The notes under the pieces are model-generated. The model saw nothing but the letters and a program-made list of their open reading frames with translations, made no database searches and was not told the origin of the DNA. Made by a program: the position numbers and the translations under genes. 64,000 nucleotides of DNA, taken from positions 7,083 through 71,082 of the forward strand of contig DAOUAL010000065.1 in NCBI GenBank assembly GCA_034433515.1. The letters are read 5' to 3'. How positions within the stretch are numbered: position 1 is the first letter of the stretch; each line of letters begins with the position of its first letter. Source of the stretch: DAOTXS01 sp034433515. GTDB taxonomy: Bacteria > Chloroflexota > Anaerolineae > UBA4142. Below, piece after piece: positions 1 through 7,958 of the stretch.

Positions 1-1
1 T

Positions 2-862
2 TCGGGAATGCCTTGCACCGGACACGACATCGGTGGATTCACCGGCTACAAACCATCGCCTGAACTGTTTGTGCGCTGGGTGCAAAATGCCGCGCTGCAT
101 CCGCGCTTTGCGATGAACTCGTGGCATCTCGATGGAAGCGTCAACGAACCGTGGATGTATCCCGAGGTCTTGCCGATTATCCGCGAATGGTTCGAGATTC
201 GCTATCGGTTGATGCCGTACTTGTATGCGCTTTATTTTGAAGCATCGCAAACCGGTCATCCCATCATTCGTCCGCTGGTGTACGAATTTCCGCACGACGA
301 ACGCTGTTACATCGAATCGTTCGATTTTATGCTGGGTCCGAATCTGCTCGTTGCTTCGGTATTTGAAGATGGCGTGCGCACACGCCGCGTTTATCTACCC
401 GCAGCGACAGATTGGTACGATTTTTATTCCGGCGAATATCATCGCGGCGGACAAGAAATCGAAATTGATGCGCCGTTGGAACGCATTCCGCTGTTGGTGC
501 GCGCGGGTGGAATGATTCCAATGGGCAAGGCGATGAAATATGTTGGCGCGGAGCCGGATGATTGGCGCCAAGTGTTTGTTTATCCGCACTGCGATGAAGG
601 TCGTGGCGAATTTACGCTCATCGAAGATGATGGTGTATCGCTCAATTATCGGCACGGCGAGTACGCCCAAGTGCGTTTGAGCGCCGAAGCAACACGTGAA
701 GCGATAGCGTTATACGTTGATGTGAGTGGCAATTATCCATTACCGTACGACCATATCGAATTTGTTTTGCCGCGCGGCGAAAATCGGCGCCTTGTGACAC
801 GCGGCAAGGTGTGGACGGATGATCAAGATCGGAAACATATCCAAGTAGATTTGAAGGAGTAG
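2..862 (+). CDS. GH31 family glycoside hydrolase, C-terminal part (cut by window edge)
   Basis: Only the C-terminal ~287 residues are present; the frame is open to the left edge, so the true start lies outside the window. The visible part begins in the GH31 motif SGMPCTGHDIGGF, the conserved HDIGGF loop just after the acid/base Asp. It continues with NEPWMYPE and the RYRLMPYLYAL helix of the catalytic barrel, then the beta-sandwich C-terminal domains (VYLPAATDWYDFYSG, IPLLVRAGGMIP). The family hydrolyses alpha-glycosides. The residues that set specificity are mostly upstream, so the substrate cannot be read here. It lies 6 bases before the transaldolase and is probably in the same operon. The neighbours suggest a role in releasing a (sulfo)sugar, which is inference. 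Confidence 0.9.
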   Translation, partial: SGMPCTGHDIGGFTGYKPSPELFVRWVQNAALHPRFAMNSWHLDGSVNEPWMYPEVLPIIREWFEIRYRLMPYLYALYFEASQTGHPIIRPLVYEFPHDERCYIESFDFMLGPNLLVASVFEDGVRTRRVYLPAATDWYDFYSGEYHRGGQEIEIDAPLERIPLLVRAGGMIPMGKAMKYVGAEPDDWRQVFVYPHCDEGRGEFTLIEDDGVSLNYRHGEYAQVRLSAEATREAIALYVDVSGNYPLPYDHIEFVLPRGENRRLVTRGKVWTDDQDRKHIQVDLKE

Positions 863-868
863 ATGCCA

Positions 869-1531
869 ATGAAATTTTTTCTCGATTCCGCAAAGGTGGA
901 CGAAGTCAAGTACGCGCTGGAAATGTGGAACATTGATGGCGTAACGAGCAATCCGCGCCACGTGCGCCATAGCGGCAAGCCATTTCTCACCGCGATCAAT
1001 GAAATCGGCCGTCTGCTTGCCGGAACGGACAAGACACTTTCGGTCGAAGTGAATCCGCATCACACCGATCCGAAAGCCATGTTCGACGAAGGTGTGAAAC
1101 TCGCGGCAATGTGCCCGAACTTTGTCATCAAGCTTCCCGCGACGGAAGCCGGTTTCAAAGCGTTAGCGATGTTGCGCGAAAAAAATATTCGTGTGAATCT
1201 CACGCTGGTTTTTTCGGCGGCGCAAGCACTCCAAGCCGCGCGCCTCGGTGCAATGTACACATCGGTGTTCGTCGGTTGGAAAGAAGCCAACGGCGAAGAG
1301 ATTTCGCACCTCGTCGGTGAAATTACGCGCATTTATCGCAACTATGATTTCAAGACCCAGGTTCTGGTGGCCGCGGTTCGCAATGCGCGCCAAATCGTCG
1401 AAGCCGGGATTGCCGGGGCAGACATTGTCACGGCTGGTTTCGACGTGTACAAAGATGCGTTCGATCATCCGTACACGGCGAAAGGTTTGAAATTGTTTAG
1501 CGATAACTGGGACGCCACCCCGTATCAGTAA
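869..1531 (+). CDS. Transaldolase, fructose-6-phosphate aldolase-like; candidate sulfofructose transaldolase
   Basis: A 220-residue TalC/FSA-type class I aldolase/transaldolase. The Schiff-base lysine lies in NFVIKLPAT, followed by the barrel motif VNLTLVFSAAQAL. I start at ATG 869 (MKFFLDSAKVDEV) because GAAGGAG at 853-859 gives a 9-base spacing and family members begin this way; an in-frame ATG at 863 is only 3 bases from the SD. The segment FVGWKEANGEE differs from the VGR.DD-type loop I expect in housekeeping FSA enzymes, and TSNPRHV replaces TTNPS. Both point to a different phosphate- or sulfonate-end pocket. With GH31, isomerase and suyAB neighbours, cleavage of 6-deoxy-6-sulfofructose to sulfolactaldehyde (sulfo-transaldolase pathway) is the favoured role, but this is inferred. 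The fold assignment is secure. Confidence 0.85.
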   Translation: MKFFLDSAKVDEVKYALEMWNIDGVTSNPRHVRHSGKPFLTAINEIGRLLAGTDKTLSVEVNPHHTDPKAMFDEGVKLAAMCPNFVIKLPATEAGFKALAMLREKNIRVNLTLVFSAAQALQAARLGAMYTSVFVGWKEANGEEISHLVGEITRIYRNYDFKTQVLVAAVRNARQIVEAGIAGADIVTAGFDVYKDAFDHPYTAKGLKLFSDNWDATPYQ

Positions 1532-1644
1532 ACGGTGTTCGGCAATCAGTGTTCAGTAAGCAGTGTTCAGTAAGCAGTATTCAGTATTCAGAAACTGTCC
1601 CACTGAATACTGAAAACTGAAAACTACATACTGCATACTGAGGT
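1526..1644 (+). repeat. Heptamer tandem array with inverted halves
   Basis: Seventeen consecutive 7-bp units starting in the last codon of the transaldolase. The first ten are CAG- or CGG-headed (cagtgtt, cagtaag, cagtatt) and later ones are CTG- or CTA-headed (ctgaata, ctgaaaa, ctgcata). The two halves are partly reverse-complementary (cagtattcag against ctgaatactg), so the RNA can fold. The last unit, ctgaggt, supplies the GAGGT ribosome-binding site of the next gene. It resembles the short tandemly repeated repetitive (STRR) sequences known from filamentous cyanobacteria. Confidence 0.85.
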
Positions 1645-1649
1645 AACGA

Positions 1650-3011
1650 ATGTCATTCATAAATCCTTCTCCCACTCGCCTCGGTCTGGTTTGTCTGGCT
1701 CGTCTCACATTCGAAGCGCCACTCGCGGAACAATGGTACGCGCAAGCGCGCGCGTTGCTCGGCAAGCTTGACGGCGTGGAATTGTGCGCGATTGAAAAGT
1801 TGGTCATTGAAACCATTGATGCGGATGCGGCGATTGCAGAGTTGCGCGCGAAACATATTGATGCGCTTGTGATTCTGAGTGGCACGTTTGCGCTCGGTGG
1901 ACTGGCGATGCAATTCGCGCAAGCATTCGTGAATATTCCGTTGCTGTTGTGGGCGTGGCAAGAACCCAAAGAGCAAACCGGCAAACTGCGGCTCAACTCG
2001 CTCGTCGGCGTGAATGTCAACGCGAGCAATCTCTACAAACTGGGCCATCGCCCAATGACGCTGTATTCATCACTCGACGATCCGCGTACAGTCGAGACGA
2101 TTGCCAAGTTCGCACTCGTCGCCGGCATCGTGCGCGATTTGAAAAATCTGCGTATCGCCTTCATCGGTGGACACGCTACCGGGTTCGATGATCTTGCGGT
2201 GGACAAACTCAACTTGCGGCGCGCAACAGGTGTCCAAGTCGTTGATGTCGGTTTGCAAATTCTCGTCGCAAAAGCCAAGGCGGTGGCGGAAGAGCGTGCG
2301 CACGCCGAGTCGGTGAACTTGCTCAAGCAATTTGATGATGTCGTTGAAATTGGTGCGCGGCAAGGTGATTTGTTCGCCGCGCTCGTCATCGCGCTCACCG
2401 AATTTGCGCACGAAAACAAATTCGGTGCGATGACGCTAAAATGCTGGGGCGACTTGGTCGAAGCGTACGGCATCGCGGGCTGTGGCGTCGTTTCGATTCT
2501 GAATGATCGCGGCATTTATACCGGCTGCGAAGGCGATATTATGGGCACAATCACAACACTCATCGCGCGCCGAATGACCGGCGTTCATCCATTCCTCACC
2601 GATTTTGTTGCGGTGGATCGTGACACGAACACTGGATTGATGTGGCACGGCGGTTGCGCGCCTATCGGGCTCGCCGACCCGCAACAGCCAAAGCATTTGT
2701 TCTCGCATTTCGCCGGCGGCAAGGGTGTAACGGCGGGGTTCGGACTCAAGCCGGGTCGCGTAACCTTGTTGCGCTTGGGCGATGATGGACGCAACTTGCG
2801 GATGCTCGCGACTACGGCGACTGCACTCGAAACCGAAATGGAAGTGCGCGGCACACTCTCACGCGTCAAGTTCGATAAAGATGGAATGGAATTTCTCAAC
2901 GAAATTCTGAACAATGGCTGGGAACATCATCTCGTGATGGCATACGGCGAAATTCTGCCCGAGTTGGAAATGCTGGCAAGGGCAATGCGAATTCCTTTGA
3001 CAGTAAAATAA
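1650..3011 (+). CDS. L-fucose/L-arabinose isomerase-family protein; candidate sulfoquinovose isomerase
   Basis: A 453-residue soluble protein with the layout of the fucose/arabinose isomerase superfamily: an N-terminal Rossmann-like domain (GLVCLARLTFE, VILSGTF) and a C-terminal half with GLMWHGGCAPIGLADPQ and FAGGKGVTAGF, where the metal and substrate site would lie. The start at ATG 1650 has GAGGT 9 bases upstream, provided by the last heptamer of the preceding array. It sits between the transaldolase and a GH31 gene, so aldose to ketose isomerisation of the liberated sugar (sulfoquinovose to sulfofructose) fits. Substrate is inferred from context only; an ordinary deoxysugar or pentose isomerase cannot be excluded. 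No signal peptide or membrane segment is seen. Confidence 0.7.
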   Translation: MSFINPSPTRLGLVCLARLTFEAPLAEQWYAQARALLGKLDGVELCAIEKLVIETIDADAAIAELRAKHIDALVILSGTFALGGLAMQFAQAFVNIPLLLWAWQEPKEQTGKLRLNSLVGVNVNASNLYKLGHRPMTLYSSLDDPRTVETIAKFALVAGIVRDLKNLRIAFIGGHATGFDDLAVDKLNLRRATGVQVVDVGLQILVAKAKAVAEERAHAESVNLLKQFDDVVEIGARQGDLFAALVIALTEFAHENKFGAMTLKCWGDLVEAYGIAGCGVVSILNDRGIYTGCEGDIMGTITTLIARRMTGVHPFLTDFVAVDRDTNTGLMWHGGCAPIGLADPQQPKHLFSHFAGGKGVTAGFGLKPGRVTLLRLGDDGRNLRMLATTATALETEMEVRGTLSRVKFDKDGMEFLNEILNNGWEHHLVMAYGEILPELEMLARAMRIPLTVK

Positions 3012-3019
3012 AAATGCCG

Positions 3020-3237
3020 TCAGTGGTTGCCACGGACGGCAGAGCATCGTTTCACCAAAGGTCTTTGAACTCTTCGTTTATGCAAACTGGCGATATAGCC
3101 ACGAATAGCATCCGCAATCATTTCTGGGCTTCCTCGAAGGTTTGTCCTTCGGCGTTGCACCCAGGTAATGCGGGAACCGAAACGACGTAACTGCCGTCGG
3201 GTGGCTTTTCATAGACAACGGTAAAATTATACGCCAT
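3020..3237 (-). pseudogene. HicB-like antitoxin remnant, frameshifted
   Basis: Read on the minus strand from ATG 3237, the product starts MAYNFTVVYEKPPDGSY and continues with VVSVPALPGC.AEGQTFEEA, the typical HicB/UPF0150 fold. It then meets TGA at 3118-3120. In another frame the expected tail resumes at once (MIADAIRGYIASLHKRR) and runs to a stop at 3020-3022. One missing base would restore a ~72-residue protein, the usual size of short HicB antitoxins. No HicA toxin gene is visible beside it. Either a decayed orphan antitoxin or a sequencing/assembly error. Confidence 0.6.
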
Positions 3238-3322
3238 TGAGACTTTCGTCTGGACATAGTAGGCCTTCTTGCCTCCCGCTTGTGAACTGCAATTATTATA
3301 ACCGAGTTTGAAAACAAACGCG

Positions 3323-6300
3323 ATGATAAACCCAAGTTGGCTCTTTCTCGCCCTCTGCGCGTTCCAAACCGCGCTCATCTACTATCAACATTTCACGCCA
3401 TTCGAGCGAGAAAACAATTTCCTTTCGATTGGATGGGGCGCCAAAAGTACGCCGCGCTTTTGGGCAATCGTCCTATTCGATATTTGCCTCGGCTTGCTTT
3501 TTTATTTGCTCGTGCTCAGTGTGCTCCCAGCCGCACTGAACGATTCGGCAACCGCGCGCTTTTGGCGTGTCCTGCCCGTGTGGATTTTTGCGTCGCTCCT
3601 TATCTCGCTTTGGCATTATCATTTCAATCGCACCGTCATCCTCTTTCCGCGTTACGGCGTCATTGCACGACGACTCGTGTGGCTCTTTGGATTTGGTCTG
3701 GTCATTGTTGCGGTGTTGCTTTACATCGTCGCGCTGGCGGCGATGCCGAACGTGTCGCTTGCCTTGACAGCATGGCGCATATCGTTCGTCCAAATTTTTC
3801 CGATGGCATTGCTCATTGCGCTTGTCATCTTTTTTGTGCGCGCATTCGCGTTTCTCTTACGTGTCATTCCTGGCATTGGCTCCTTCCTACACGCAGCCGT
3901 GTCAACTTTTGCCGTTGTGTGGACAATGCAACAGTACGGTTGGTTGATGAGCCACACTGCACCGATGGGGTTCGCAGATAGCGAAAGAATGATTACACCG
4001 ATTATTGTTGTCGCCGTGATTGCAATGTGGTTCGTGTGGCGCGCGCCTAGCGCAGAGAAAAACGATGATGCCGTTGAGCCGCCGTCGCTGGTGCTTGACT
4101 GCCGACCGCCGACCGCCGACCGTGAGGTTCGCGCAACGTTGACTGATAATGGCGCAATACTCGCATCGCCCAACGTCCGTGTTGAAGTAACACGCGCGCC
4201 GTTTGGCGTCATTGTGAAAAACGCGCAAGGCGAAAAGTTGTGGCAACTCGCGGAGAAGGGATTATCGCGCGCTTGGATCATCCAGAAAATCATTTCGATC
4301 CCACTGCTCTACACCGGCAACACGATCAAGATGAACCTGGGAGCGCTCGGGCGACCCATCCATCAAGTCGAAAAAATCAAAGCGGACGCTCAGGCACTAT
4401 GCCTCACGTTTCGCGGCGGATTGCTACGCTTGTCGTTTTACGATTCAAATATTCTCCGCATCGAATTCAAACATTCGTCATCCGTCCTTCGTCATTCGGC
4501 GATTTCATTCAGTATTCCCGACGATTCCCACATCCTGGGTCTCGGTCAACGCTTCAACAAAGTTGACCAACGCGGCGAACAATCGTATTTCTTTGTCGAA
4601 GAAGGTGGCGTGGGGTACGAGTGGATGAAAAATCGTTTACCGATTCTTTATCCAATCTTCAGGCGTTGGTTCGGCGCGCGCGGCTCGTTTCCGAATGGTG
4701 AACAATGCACCGGCTTTCCGGTTCCGTTTGCACTCGTCGCGCGCGAGTGTGGCGCGAGCGTTGGTTTGTTTTGGAACACGTACAAGCCCTCTTGGTTCCA
4801 ATCCGACCGCCGACCGCAGACAGCCGACGGCGGTCAGCGGTCAGCCGTCAGCCGTCTCACAATTTTAGACAACCAATTTGATTTGTTCTTGTGTGCTGGC
4901 CCCCAACCCATTGACGTGATTCAACAATACACGGCACTCACCGGTCGCAGTAACACGCCGCCGGCGTGGGCGTTCCTGCCATGGAAGACAAACACGGGCG
5001 CGGTCGTGCAAGACGATGTGCTGACGGACATTCGCAAATTCCGCGAACTCGAAATTCCGCTGGCGCAAGTGGGCATTGAACATTGGCAAGCGGTGCGCGG
5101 CTCGTACGAATTTGCCAAACAATGGTGGCACGACATTGACGGGCTGATCAAGACGGCGCGCGACAACGGCTACAAGGTTCACATCTGGCATTTTCCGTAT
5201 ATGAATGCCGGGTCAGCCACACACGACGAGGGTCTGCAAAAAGGATATTTTGTGCGCAATCGCCTAGGCTTGCCCTATCATCAACGTATCTTTCACGGTA
5301 TCGCCGCTGTGATTGATTACACCAATCCGCGCGCGTCGGCGTGGCACGAAAAAATCGTTGCGCAAACTTTTCACGCGCGCGGCATTCACGCAGTAATGAC
5401 CGATTACGCCGAATCCATTCCTCCCGATGCTGTGTTCTATAACGGCGCGTCCGGTCTCGCCATGCGCAATGCCTATCCGGTGATGTACGTGCGTGCGATG
5501 CAACGCGCCGCGAGAAGCATATTGGGCGATAATCATTTGCTTTATCCGCGCGCGGGTTATGCGGGTTCGCAACGCTTCGTTGCCGCGCAATGGCCCGGCG
5601 ATCAAGATACGGATTGGGACGAGGGCGATGGTTTACCCGCCGCCGTACGCGCGATGATCAACGCTTCGATCTGTGGCTTTCCGGTTCACGGTTCCGACAT
5701 CGGCGGGTGGTACGATTGGTTCGCGCCGATCACGACGAAAGAATTGTACATTCGTTGGGCCGAAGTGGGATGCTATTCGCCGTTGATGCGCGCGCACGGC
5801 GGACCGATCGGGCGCAATCGCGAGCCGTGGAAATTCGATGACGAAACGGTGGAGATTTATCGCGCCTTGTCGCAAGAGCACGTCAAATTGTTTCCGTACT
5901 TTTATTCGCTGTCGAAACAAGCAACGCGCGACGGCACACCAATCATTCGTCATCCTGCGTTGATCTGGAGCGATTGTGCCGAGTTGTATGCCATCGAAGA
6001 TTCGTGGCTGATTGGGGATGCGCTCTACGTCGCGCCGGTGATTCGGCACGGACAGACCCAGCGCGAGGTGATTTTGCCGCCCGGCGATTGGTGGGCGCTG
6101 AACGAAAACAAACCCGTGCGCGGATTATCGCGTCTCGTTGTCAACGCACCGCTGGGCAAAACGCCGATCTTTTTACGACGCGGCTTTATCGTTCCGCGAT
6201 TCGTGAAATCGTTCGACACGTTTGACAGGGTGCCAACCGCAAAAGTCGGCTCACTTGACGACGCCATCGAAGCGTGGATTTATCCGAGCGAGACCCAAGC

Positions 6301-6388
6301 ATCGTTTGAATTGTTTGATGGAACAAAAATCGTAGAAGGAGAACAACCCAGGAATCGAAAAATAGAGTGGAAGGTTTTCAAATCATAA
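3323..6388 (+). CDS. Membrane-anchored GH31 glycosidase, YihQ-like; candidate sulfoquinovosidase
   Basis: A 1021-residue fusion. Residues ~1-240 hold about seven hydrophobic helices (e.g. around 5-22, 46-70, 79-98, 116-140, 152-180, 190-210, 224-241), unusual for GH31. The rest is a full GH31 enzyme: probable nucleophile in MTDYAES, acid/base Asp in AQWPGDQDTDW, then VHGSDIGGW. The GDQ.(T/V)DW...DGL stretch and an EEGGVG motif resemble E. coli YihQ. At the place of the YihQ sulfonate-binding Q..R..W this protein has E, K and W by my eye alignment, E being the residue of the KERWY variant. ATG 3323 is preferred over an in-frame TTG at 3308; neither has a clear SD. The coding region contains three heptamer-repeat arrays. 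GH31 is certain; sulfoquinovosidase activity is inference. Confidence 0.85.
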   Translation: MINPSWLFLALCAFQTALIYYQHFTPFERENNFLSIGWGAKSTPRFWAIVLFDICLGLLFYLLVLSVLPAALNDSATARFWRVLPVWIFASLLISLWHYHFNRTVILFPRYGVIARRLVWLFGFGLVIVAVLLYIVALAAMPNVSLALTAWRISFVQIFPMALLIALVIFFVRAFAFLLRVIPGIGSFLHAAVSTFAVVWTMQQYGWLMSHTAPMGFADSERMITPIIVVAVIAMWFVWRAPSAEKNDDAVEPPSLVLDCRPPTADREVRATLTDNGAILASPNVRVEVTRAPFGVIVKNAQGEKLWQLAEKGLSRAWIIQKIISIPLLYTGNTIKMNLGALGRPIHQVEKIKADAQALCLTFRGGLLRLSFYDSNILRIEFKHSSSVLRHSAISFSIPDDSHILGLGQRFNKVDQRGEQSYFFVEEGGVGYEWMKNRLPILYPIFRRWFGARGSFPNGEQCTGFPVPFALVARECGASVGLFWNTYKPSWFQSDRRPQTADGGQRSAVSRLTILDNQFDLFLCAGPQPIDVIQQYTALTGRSNTPPAWAFLPWKTNTGAVVQDDVLTDIRKFRELEIPLAQVGIEHWQAVRGSYEFAKQWWHDIDGLIKTARDNGYKVHIWHFPYMNAGSATHDEGLQKGYFVRNRLGLPYHQRIFHGIAAVIDYTNPRASAWHEKIVAQTFHARGIHAVMTDYAESIPPDAVFYNGASGLAMRNAYPVMYVRAMQRAARSILGDNHLLYPRAGYAGSQRFVAAQWPGDQDTDWDEGDGLPAAVRAMINASICGFPVHGSDIGGWYDWFAPITTKELYIRWAEVGCYSPLMRAHGGPIGRNREPWKFDDETVEIYRALSQEHVKLFPYFYSLSKQATRDGTPIIRHPALIWSDCAELYAIEDSWLIGDALYVAPVIRHGQTQREVILPPGDWWALNENKPVRGLSRLVVNAPLGKTPIFLRRGFIVPRFVKSFDTFDRVPTAKVGSLDDAIEAWIYPSETQASFELFDGTKIVEGEQPRNRKIEWKVFKS
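4099..4126 (+). repeat. Heptamer array inside GH31 coding sequence (1)
   Basis: Four 7-bp units (ctgccga, ccgccga, ccgccga, ccgtgag) within the linker between the membrane part and the catalytic part of the GH31 gene. They encode part of the hydrophilic stretch CRPPTADREVR. Same unit length as the intergenic arrays. Confidence 0.7.
4472..4499 (+). repeat. Heptamer array inside GH31 coding sequence (2)
   Basis: Four 7-bp units (cattcgt, catccgt, ccttcgt, cattcgg) that encode the Ser/His-rich segment KHSSSVLRHSA between beta strands of the N-terminal GH31 domain. Confidence 0.65.
4803..4858 (+). repeat. Heptamer array inside GH31 coding sequence (3)
   Basis: Eight 7-bp units: ccgaccg twice, cagacag, ccgacgg, cggtcag twice, ccgtcag, ccgtctc. 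The first half and the second half are partly reverse-complementary (ccgacc against ggtcag/ggcggt), as in the intergenic arrays. The reading frame stays open and gives a hydrophilic insertion (SDRRPQTADGGQRSAVSR) after SWFQ. Confidence 0.75.
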
Positions 6389-6433
6389 ATCATAAATCTG
6401 AAATCTGAAATCTGAAATCTGAAATCTCAAATT
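6378..6433 (+). repeat. Heptamer tandem array over the GH31 stop codon
   Basis: Eight 7-bp units: tcaaatc, ataaatc twice, tgaaatc four times, tcaaatt. It begins in the last codons of the GH31 gene, includes its TAA stop (6386-6388), and ends just before the AAGGAGG of suyA. Confidence 0.85.
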
Positions 6434-6447
6434 CTATAAGGAGGACT

Positions 6448-6732
6448 ATGGCTCACGCCATTCTCTTGCACGAACCGAACGACGATGTAGGGGTGGCTGT
6501 TCGGGACCTGAAGAAAGGCGAATCCGTTGGCGCGGTGACGCTCGAAGGGAAATTCGTCGCCGATGTGAAACTCGTTGACGATGTGCCGCTTGGGCACAAG
6601 GTCGCAATGAAAGATATGGCGCCCGGCAAGGATGTGATCGAGTACAATCGGGTCATTGGTGTGGCTACGCAAGCTGTGCTGCGTGGCTCGCACGTGCACA
6701 CGCACAATCTTAGAACCAAGAGGTGGAAATAA
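6448..6732 (+). CDS. suyA: (2R)-sulfolactate sulfo-lyase, small subunit (SuyA-like)
   Basis: A 94-residue SAF-domain protein, the small half of the split altronate/galactarate dehydratase (UxaA) family. It opens MAHAILLHEPNDDVGVAVRD, with GVATQAVLRGSHVHTHN near the C-terminus. Together with the next gene it matches the SuyA/SuyB pair, which eliminates sulfite from (2R)-3-sulfolactate to give pyruvate in the cytoplasm. AAGGAGG at 6438-6444 precedes ATG 6448 by 3 bases. Its TAA overlaps the ATG of suyB (TAATG), so translation is coupled. The alternative would be the small subunit of an altronate-dehydratase-like enzyme; the large subunit argues for sulfolactate. Confidence 0.8.
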   Translation: MAHAILLHEPNDDVGVAVRDLKKGESVGAVTLEGKFVADVKLVDDVPLGHKVAMKDMAPGKDVIEYNRVIGVATQAVLRGSHVHTHNLRTKRWK

Positions 6733-7898
6733 TGATCAAGCCCCAAGACCTTAAACTGACCGGCTATCGGCGTCCTGATGGACGCTTTGGCGCACGCAAT
6801 CATGTCCTCATCATCCCGGTAGATGACATTTCGAACGCCGCTGCGGAAGGCGTGGCGCGTCTCATCAAGGGGACGATGGCGCTGCCGCATCCGTACGGTC
6901 GCTTGCAATTCGGCGCAGATTTGGAGTTGACGTTCCGCACGCTCGCGGGCCAAGGTCGCAATCCGAACTGTGCGGCAGCAATCGTCATCGGCATCGAGCC
7001 GAATTGGACCGAACGCATCGTCAAAGAAATTGCCAAGACCGGCAAGCCGGTCGCAGGATTCAGCATTGAACGTGCCGGCGATCTGAAAACAATCGAAGCC
7101 GCGGCACGCAAGGCAAAAGACTTGGTTCAGTATGCTACGGAACTCCAGCGCGAACCGTTCACGGTCAAGGACCTGGTAATGTCCACCAAGTGTGGTGAAT
7201 CGGACACGACTTCGGGACTCGCCTCGAACCCGACGGTGGGGCGTGTGTTTGAACGACTGGCGGACGCAGGCGCTAAATTGATCTTTGGCGAGACGACCGA
7301 GGTGACCGGCGGCGAAGACATCATTATGGAAAAATGTGTCACGCCAGAAATCGCCGCGCAGTTCAAAGCCGCGTTCGACGATTATCAACATCTCATCGAA
7401 AGTCAAGGCGTGTCATTGTTGGGGTCGCAACCCACCGAAGGAAATATTCGTGGGGGACTCACCACCATCGAAGAAAAAGCGTTGGGCAACATCCAAAAAG
7501 CCGGGCGCTGCACGATTGTGGATTTTTTGAAACCGGCAGAAGAACCGCGCAAACCGGGGTTGTCGTTTATGGACTCGTCGTCTGCCGCCGCTGAAATGGT
7601 GACGCTGTGTGCCGCCGCCGGTTCCATCGTCCACTTTTTTACAACCGGGCAAGGTAATGTCATCGGCAATCCGGTGATTCCGGTGATCAAGTTGTCCGCG
7701 AACCCACTCACCGTTGCGACGATGTCGGAGCACATTGATGTTGATTTGACCGCGATGCTCCGCATTGAAATGACTCTCGATCAAGCGGCAGACGCCGCAC
7801 TGTTGATGCTCGAAAAAACGATCAACGGTCGCCTGACGGCGGCTGAAGTGTTGCGGCACGACGAGTTTGTGTTGACCAAACTGTATCGCAGCGCATAG
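6732..7898 (+). CDS. suyB: (2R)-sulfolactate sulfo-lyase, large subunit (SuyB-like)
   Basis: A 388-residue UxaA-family catalytic subunit. From memory of SuyB proteins, the segments LIIPVDDISNAAAEGVA, IKGTMALPHPYGRLQFG, TKCGESDTTSG, GLTTIEEKALGNI, TSGQ-type FTTGQGNVIGNP and TMSEHIDVD are characteristic and distinguish it from altronate dehydratase. Cysteines in STKCGES are candidate Fe-S or metal ligands. Start chosen at ATG 6732, overlapping the suyA stop, with AGGTGG 5 bases upstream; an in-frame GTG at 6723 is less likely. Product would be pyruvate and sulfite. How the sulfite is disposed of is not visible in the window. Confidence 0.82.
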   Translation: MIKPQDLKLTGYRRPDGRFGARNHVLIIPVDDISNAAAEGVARLIKGTMALPHPYGRLQFGADLELTFRTLAGQGRNPNCAAAIVIGIEPNWTERIVKEIAKTGKPVAGFSIERAGDLKTIEAAARKAKDLVQYATELQREPFTVKDLVMSTKCGESDTTSGLASNPTVGRVFERLADAGAKLIFGETTEVTGGEDIIMEKCVTPEIAAQFKAAFDDYQHLIESQGVSLLGSQPTEGNIRGGLTTIEEKALGNIQKAGRCTIVDFLKPAEEPRKPGLSFMDSSSAAAEMVTLCAAAGSIVHFFTTGQGNVIGNPVIPVIKLSANPLTVATMSEHIDVDLTAMLRIEMTLDQAADAALLMLEKTINGRLTAAEVLRHDEFVLTKLYRSA

Positions 7899-7908
7899 TG
7901 CGAACCAA

Positions 7909-7946
7909 GACCGAGGACGGATGACCGCATAAATCTGTCCTCGGTC
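7909..7946 (+). promoter_or_regulatory. Perfect 10-bp inverted repeat between suyB and larA
   Basis: GACCGAGGAC (7909-7918) and GTCCTCGGTC (7937-7946) with an 18-base loop. No T-tract follows, so an mRNA stability, attenuation or operator element is more likely than an intrinsic terminator. Confidence 0.5.
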
Positions 7947-7958
7947 AAGATTCTTCAA

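Noticed and set aside
1526..1644. Possible CRISPR array
   Set aside because: The repeats are contiguous 7-bp units without spacers and no cas genes are present.
3240..3378. HicA toxin partner or N-terminal extension of the HicB remnant
   Set aside because: The upstream in-frame residues show no double-stranded-RNA-binding HicA motif and overlap the GH31 start region.
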